From NCBI GenBank assembly GCA_031550755.1, contig JAVBOJ010000091.1, forward strand, positions 1 through 9,050: a stretch of 9,050 nucleotides of DNA. The letters run 5' to 3'. The DNA comes from JAVBOJ01 sp031550755 (lineage in GTDB: Bacteria; Bacillota; Clostridia; Oscillospirales; UBA929). Positions within the stretch are counted from its first letter, which is position 1, and every line of letters starts with the position of its first letter. The notes beneath the pieces were generated by a model, which searched no databases, was not told where the DNA came from, and worked only from the letters and a program-made list of their open reading frames with translations. Below, in pieces: positions 5,613 through 9,050 of the stretch. The translations under genes were made by a program, and so were the position numbers.

Positions 5613-6581
5613 TTAATTTGCCTTGCCCCAGGAGTCCGCGCCGGTTTGCGCCGGCAGCACGCGGGAGAGCGCCTCGATGCCCACCTCGATCATGGAATCG
5701 TCCGGCTCGTTGGTGGTCAGCCGCTGGAGCCACAGCCCGGGGGCGCGCAAAATGCGCGAGAGCAGGTGATCGTGCTTCCCCATGTAACGGTTGATCTCGT
5801 AGCTGATGGACACCACGACGGGCAGCAGTAAAAGCCGCAGCCCCATGCGCAGCCACATGTTCTGGAATGGGATGGCGAGAGAAAACACCAGCACGCTGAT
5901 GATGACCACCGTGAGCAGGAAGCTGGTGCCGCAGCGGGGATGAAACCGGGTAAAGCCTCGCACGTTTTCCACCGTGAGGGGCGCGCCGGCCTCATAGCAC
6001 GCGATGGTTTTATGCTCCGCGCCGTGGTAGGAAAAAACCCGCTTGATATCCTTCATGCGCGACACGAGCGCCATGTATCCCAGCAAAATGCCCAGGCGGA
6101 GGGCGCCCTCGATGAGATTGCGCACGATGCGCGGCATTGCGATACCGTCCAGCAGGGTGGCCAGCAGCGCCGGCAGCAGGATGAACAGCCCCACCGCAAA
6201 GACGACACCGATGACCATCGCGCCGGCCATAAACGCCTTTTGCGCCTTGTCCGAGGACAATTTTTTGTCCAGCCACGCCTCAAAACGCGAGGGCTCCTCG
6301 ATGGGCTTGGCAAGCTCCTCGCCCATGGAGACGTCGGCCGACCAGGTCAGCGCCTTCATGCCCGCGCCCATGGAGCCGACAAAATTCACCACGCCGCGCA
6401 GAAAAGGCCAGCCCAGCACAGGATATTTGTCTTTAATAGGCGTAAATTCCTCGTCCTTGGATACAATACCGTCAGGAGAGCGCACAACAATGGAGGTTTT
6501 GGCCGGACCGCGCATCATAATGCCTTCAATAATCGCTTGGCCGCCGATCATGGTGCGGAACGCTTCTTGTTTTTTGGACAT
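5613..6581 (-). CDS. DUF1385 family membrane protein (YqhQ-like)
   Basis: This is a 322-residue predicted integral membrane protein of unknown biochemical function. It begins with the family hallmark MIGGQAIIEGIMMRGP (residues 11-26). Residues 118-175 hold two or more hydrophobic helices, followed by FSYHGAEHKTIACYEAG (183-199) and HPRCGTSFLL (214-223), and then two more membrane segments (223-262). The conserved His, Glu and Cys residues suggest a metal site, but that is inference. The start is ATG 6581: AGGAG (6593-6589) lies 7 nt upstream, inside what would be the first codons of a longer version starting at 6599, so the upstream ATG is unlikely. In many Clostridia this gene is grouped with prmC, as here. 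Confidence 0.93.
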   Translation of the reverse strand: MSKKQEAFRTMIGGQAIIEGIMMRGPAKTSIVVRSPDGIVSKDEEFTPIKDKYPVLGWPFLRGVVNFVGSMGAGMKALTWSADVSMGEELAKPIEEPSRFEAWLDKKLSSDKAQKAFMAGAMVIGVVFAVGLFILLPALLATLLDGIAMPRIVRNLIEGALRLGILLGYMALVSRMKDIKRVFSYHGAEHKTIACYEAGAPLTVENVRGFTRFHPRCGTSFLLTVVIISVLVFSLAIPFQNMWLRMGLRLLLLPVVVSISYEINRYMGKHDHLLSRILRAPGLWLQRLTTNEPDDSMIEVGIEALSRVLPAQTGADSWGKAN

Positions 6582-6608
6582 AGTGATTCTCCTTTTCATT
6601 CACCGTCT

Positions 6609-6637
6609 ATTGTATCAGGCTTATCCCCCGGACGCAA
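6609..6637 (-). promoter_or_regulatory. Extended -10 promoter for DUF1385-prmC
   Basis: On the - strand, TGATACAAT (TACAAT = complement of 6609-6614, with an upstream TG at -15/-14) lies 17 bp downstream of TTGCGT (complement of 6632-6637). The -10 matches consensus in 5 of 6 positions and is extended; the -35 matches only in its first three bases. The start codon is 27 bp past the -10. Confidence 0.6.
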
Positions 6638-6651
6638 GAAGGGATTCTTGC
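6634..6651. promoter_or_regulatory. Perfect inverted repeat overlapping the -35 (possible operator)
   Basis: GCAAGAA-GGGA-TTCTTGC forms a perfect 7-bp inverted repeat across the -35 region of the DUF1385 promoter, in the space between two divergent genes. The position would suit a repressor site. There is no T-run, so a terminator is unlikely. Confidence 0.35.
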
Positions 6652-6711
6652 CCAGTTGTCAAAAGAAGTCGGGGGATCGCCTCTGGGGACGGATTACGAT
6701 ACACATTTTAA

Positions 6712-6717
6712 TACAAT
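6712..6717 (+). promoter_or_regulatory. Possible -10 element for the chemotaxis receptor
   Basis: TACAAT in an AT-rich stretch lies 40 bp before the receptor start codon. At 17-18 bp upstream there is no good -35 (ACGGAT), so the call is weak. I do not see a clear flagellar sigma factor (sigma-28) site. Confidence 0.3.
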
Positions 6718-6757
6718 TTTTCGGCGCGCTGCGCTGAAGATAAGGAGTGTTTCGGAC

Positions 6758-8839
6758 ATGCAAAAGAAAAAAACAAAAAGCTTGAGAGGGAAATTCGTCC
6801 TGCGGTTGAACCTTGTGGTGGCGGCGCTTCTGCTGGTGGCGCTGGTGGGATCCTATCTGCTGGCCAGCGCCGAATTCTGGAGCTCCACCGAGGAGTCGAT
6901 CGCGTTGGCCACCGAGGAGTCGCAGCGTCAGATCAATACAATTTTCAACGAACGGGAATCCATTTTGGAAACACAGGCGTCCGATTTTAATTTTCTGGAC
7001 ACATCCGACTGGAGTTTTGTCAACCGGTTTTTTGCCGGGACGCTGGAGCGCTATCCCGATATGATCGACGTATACGCCACCCTGAGCACGCCGCAGGGCG
7101 CGGGGCCGTTTTATTCGGCGGTGGATTGGGTAGCCGATGATCCGACATATGACCCCACCCAACAGGAATGGTACGAGATCGCCGCCGCCGCCCGTGAGGG
7201 CGTGGCCTTTACCAGCCCGTATGTAGACGAGATGTCGGGCGCGGTCTGCGTGACCATGGGCAAGGCGATCCTCGGCCCGTCGGGAGAATTCCGGGGCGTC
7301 ATCGGGCTTGATATGACCATGGACTTTCTGATGGATTTCTGCAAAAGCCTTCAGATTCTCGACACCAACGGCACCACCTTTTTGCTGGACAGTGACGGCA
7401 ATGTACTCTCCCATCCGAACGCCGACTTTATGCCCAAGGTGGTAAACGGTCAGGGCGTCCTGAAAAACTACAGCACCATCGGTGTCAAAAACGAGCGGGA
7501 GGTCGCCACGGAGGTCGGACAGGACGGGGGTCTGCGTCTGATCAAAGCCATCGACTATGACGGCGTGGAGAAATACATTGCCACCATGCCGGTGCCCGAC
7601 TGCAACTGGACCTTCGGCGTCGCCGTGGCAGTATCCGACTTCGCAGCGCGCCAATCGGCCTCTACGGTAGGCTCCATCATTCTGGCGCTGGTCGCCATCC
7701 CCCTGGCCATCCTGATTATCACCCTGCTGGTCAGCAGACTGCTGGGGCCGGTCTATGTGATTCTGGCGGGCGCCAAGCAGCTGGCCACGGGCGACCCCGA
7801 CGTGAACATCGACGTGGAAACCAATGACGAGCTGGGCGAGCTGGCCCACGGCTTTGCCGCCATGGCCGCCTCCACCCGAGAACAGGTGGGCGTCATGCAG
7901 AGCATGGCCGAGGGCGACTTTACCAAGACGGTTCGGCTCAAGTCCGACAAGGACGCGCTCAGCAGCGCCATCAACAATGTCTCCACCAATATTCAGGAGC
8001 TGATCGGGGAGATTTCCAAGGCGTCCGAGCAGGTGTCGCGCGGCTCCAAGCAAATCGCCGACGGTGCGCAGTCGCTGGCGCAGGGCTCCACCGAGCAGGC
8101 CGCCGCGGTCGAGCAGCTTTCGGCGTCCATCTCCAATGTGACTGAAAAAACCACCGAGAGCGCCGAAATGGCCTCCAAGGCGGCCGATCTGGCCGGCTCC
8201 ATCAAGGAGACTGCCGAAAAGGGCACCCGACAGATGGATGACATGATGCTGGCGGTGCGGGACATCGGCGACGCCGCGCAGTCCATCGAGCGGGTCATCA
8301 AGGTCATCGACGACATCGCCTTCCAGACCAATATTCTGGCGCTCAACGCCGCCGTCGAGGCCGCCCGCGCCGGACAGCACGGCCGGGGCTTTGCCGTGGT
8401 GGCCGAGGAGGTGCGCAACCTCGCCTCCAAGAGCTCCGAGGCCGCCAAGGACACCGGTGCGCTCATCGCCAACTCGATTGAAAAAGCCCAGCTGGGCACC
8501 AAGATCGCCTCGCAGACCTCCGAGTCTCTGTCCGGCATCGTCACCGGCATCCATGAGAGCGACCTGCTGATGCGCTCCATCGCCAAATCGGCCGACGAAC
8601 AGGCCGCCGCCATCACCCAGATCAACCACGGCATCGGGCAGGTGGCGCAGGTGGTGAATCAAAACAGCGCGACCGCCGAGGAATCGGCCGCCGCGTCCGA
8701 GGAGATGTCTAGCCAGTCGGAAATGCTCATGCGGCTGGTCGAGCAGTTCCATGTGGAGGCAGGCGGGTCGAAGGCCGAGCATCTGCCGCCCGTATCGGGC
8801 TCGTTTGAATACGACGCCGGCGGGTTCGGAAAATATTAA
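6758..8839 (+). CDS. Methyl-accepting chemotaxis protein with dCache sensor domain
   Basis: This is a 693-residue transmembrane receptor that would control CheA kinase and thereby swimming. Domain order: a basic N-terminus, membrane helix 1 (about 14-36), a periplasm-facing double Cache domain (about 40-298), membrane helix 2 (about 303-328), HAMP 1 (about 327-378), a second HAMP-like unit (MQSMAEGDFTKTVRLKSDKDALSSAINNV, 380-408), then the long signalling coiled coil. The conserved hairpin tip includes QTNILALNAAVEAARAGQ and GRGFAVVAEEVRNLA (about 523-556). In the distal-ligand region WYEIA and SPYVDE match the Cache amino-acid pocket, but the usual Arg two residues before the Trp is Gln136. 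The C-terminus (FEYDAGGFGKY) lacks the CheR-tethering pentapeptide of enteric receptors. The start ATG 6758 is preceded by AAGGAG (10-nt spacer) and places helix 1 correctly; upstream non-ATG starts are unsupported. It is a single gene, divergent from DUF1385 and convergent with a transposase remnant. Confidence 0.95.
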   Translation: MQKKKTKSLRGKFVLRLNLVVAALLLVALVGSYLLASAEFWSSTEESIALATEESQRQINTIFNERESILETQASDFNFLDTSDWSFVNRFFAGTLERYPDMIDVYATLSTPQGAGPFYSAVDWVADDPTYDPTQQEWYEIAAAAREGVAFTSPYVDEMSGAVCVTMGKAILGPSGEFRGVIGLDMTMDFLMDFCKSLQILDTNGTTFLLDSDGNVLSHPNADFMPKVVNGQGVLKNYSTIGVKNEREVATEVGQDGGLRLIKAIDYDGVEKYIATMPVPDCNWTFGVAVAVSDFAARQSASTVGSIILALVAIPLAILIITLLVSRLLGPVYVILAGAKQLATGDPDVNIDVETNDELGELAHGFAAMAASTREQVGVMQSMAEGDFTKTVRLKSDKDALSSAINNVSTNIQELIGEISKASEQVSRGSKQIADGAQSLAQGSTEQAAAVEQLSASISNVTEKTTESAEMASKAADLAGSIKETAEKGTRQMDDMMLAVRDIGDAAQSIERVIKVIDDIAFQTNILALNAAVEAARAGQHGRGFAVVAEEVRNLASKSSEAAKDTGALIANSIEKAQLGTKIASQTSESLSGIVTGIHESDLLMRSIAKSADEQAAAITQINHGIGQVAQVVNQNSATAEESAAASEEMSSQSEMLMRLVEQFHVEAGGSKAEHLPPVSGSFEYDAGGFGKY

Positions 8840-8873
8840 AAAAGGTGGAGAGCCTTCCGAAAGGAAGGCTCTC
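8838..8873 (-). terminator. Hairpin terminator between receptor and transposase
   Basis: A perfect 11-bp stem (gagagccttcc at 8848-8858, ggaaggctctc at 8863-8873) has a GAAA loop on the + strand. On the - strand the stem is followed after CACC by six T (8843-8838), a fair rho-independent terminator for the transposase transcript. On the + strand there is no T-run, so it would serve the receptor mRNA mainly as a 3' end stabiliser or a weak terminator. Confidence 0.65.
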
Positions 8874-8879
8874 AGCCTG

Positions 8880-9050
8880 TCAAAGAAAGGCGTTTTCAAG
8901 CCGTGAAATCGGATGAAAATGTCTTTTTGCAATGAGTGGACGTAAAAGAAGCGAAAAGGGCGAAGAATAAAAGAGCTCCTTCCAACGCCATACTGCCAAC
9001 TTTTTGAGGTTCATGGCAGCGAACTTAAGCCTGACCCAGCTTTGTACTCT
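8880..9050 (-). CDS. Transposase C-terminal fragment, IS1182-like
   Basis: On the - strand the frame is open from the window edge (9050) for 56 residues to a TGA at 8882-8880. It starts RVQSWVRLKFAAMNLKKLAVW, which resembles the conserved C-terminal end of IS1182-type DDE transposases (GLxKVQxWVRLKFAxMNLKKLA). The tail (RWKELFYSSPFSLLLRPLI ... RLENAFL) is basic and variable. The catalytic residues lie outside the window, so intactness is unknown. The gene ends 40 bp from the receptor stop codon, with a terminator hairpin between. The insertion sequence end is therefore expected within about 8840-8880, but no terminal inverted repeat can be checked without the other end. Confidence 0.75.
   Translation of the reverse strand, partial: RVQSWVRLKFAAMNLKKLAVWRWKELFYSSPFSLLLRPLIAKRHFHPISRLENAFL

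Noticed and set aside
6582..6599. Longer DUF1385 start at ATG 6599
   Set aside because: The extra six codons contain the AGGAG that serves ATG 6581; family homology starts after the latter.
6601..6757. Cyclic-di-GMP or other riboswitch upstream of the receptor
   Set aside because: No conserved riboswitch core could be recognised; only a simple hairpin is visible and it fits an operator better.
6659..8932. A 757-codon open frame antisense to the chemotaxis receptor
   Set aside because: It exactly shadows the GC-rich receptor gene, is rich in Gly, His and Leu without recognisable domains, and lacks a start signal. It arises from codon bias.

Overview
The window looks like chromosome from a fairly GC-rich member of the Clostridia, probably an Oscillospiraceae/Ruminococcaceae relative. 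This rests on the GC-rich coding sequence, strong GGAGG-type ribosome binding sites, the recA/recX/rimO/pgsA and DUF1385/prmC gene pairs, and the TnpX-like and IS1182-like mobile element remains. The taxonomic call is an inference from style and synteny, not from a marker search.

Left edge (1-1032, + strand). The window opens inside the last ~100 codons of a large serine recombinase. About 45 bp after its stop, the sequence changes abruptly into the middle of a collagen-like (Gly-X-Y) gene that has no start codon. The simplest reading is that 1 to ~357 is the recombinase-bearing end of an integrated element, and that this element has split a collagen-like, BclA-type surface protein gene. The truncated reading frame (358-1032) has no ATG, so simple ORF calling misses it. 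A strong hairpin terminator (1056-1087) separates it from the convergent core genes.

Core block (1089-6581, all - strand). In transcription order: a DUF1385 membrane protein, prmC (release-factor glutamine methyltransferase), then recA, recX, rimO and pgsA. The last four are tightly packed: recX overlaps the recA 3' end, rimO overlaps recX by 4 nt, and pgsA starts 11 nt after rimO. They therefore look like one translationally coupled operon for DNA repair, ribosomal protein S12 modification and phosphatidylglycerol synthesis. The 104-bp gap between prmC and recA holds two interspersed-type repeat modules, one of which supplies the prmC stop codon. prmC also has a good ribosome binding site placed in front of an ATC rather than a normal start codon.

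Right part (6582-9050). A divergent intergenic region carries an extended -10 promoter for the DUF1385-prmC side and a perfect hairpin over its -35. It precedes a 693-residue methyl-accepting chemotaxis receptor (dCache sensor, tandem HAMP, signalling hairpin) on the + strand. Just after this gene, on the opposite strand, lies the C-terminal end of an IS1182-like transposase, with a terminator hairpin between the two genes.

The most unusual material is the element/collagen-gene junction, the atypical DNA-binding L2 loop of RecA, the possible ATC start of prmC and the repeats upstream of recA. I see no convincing new multi-gene system within the window.
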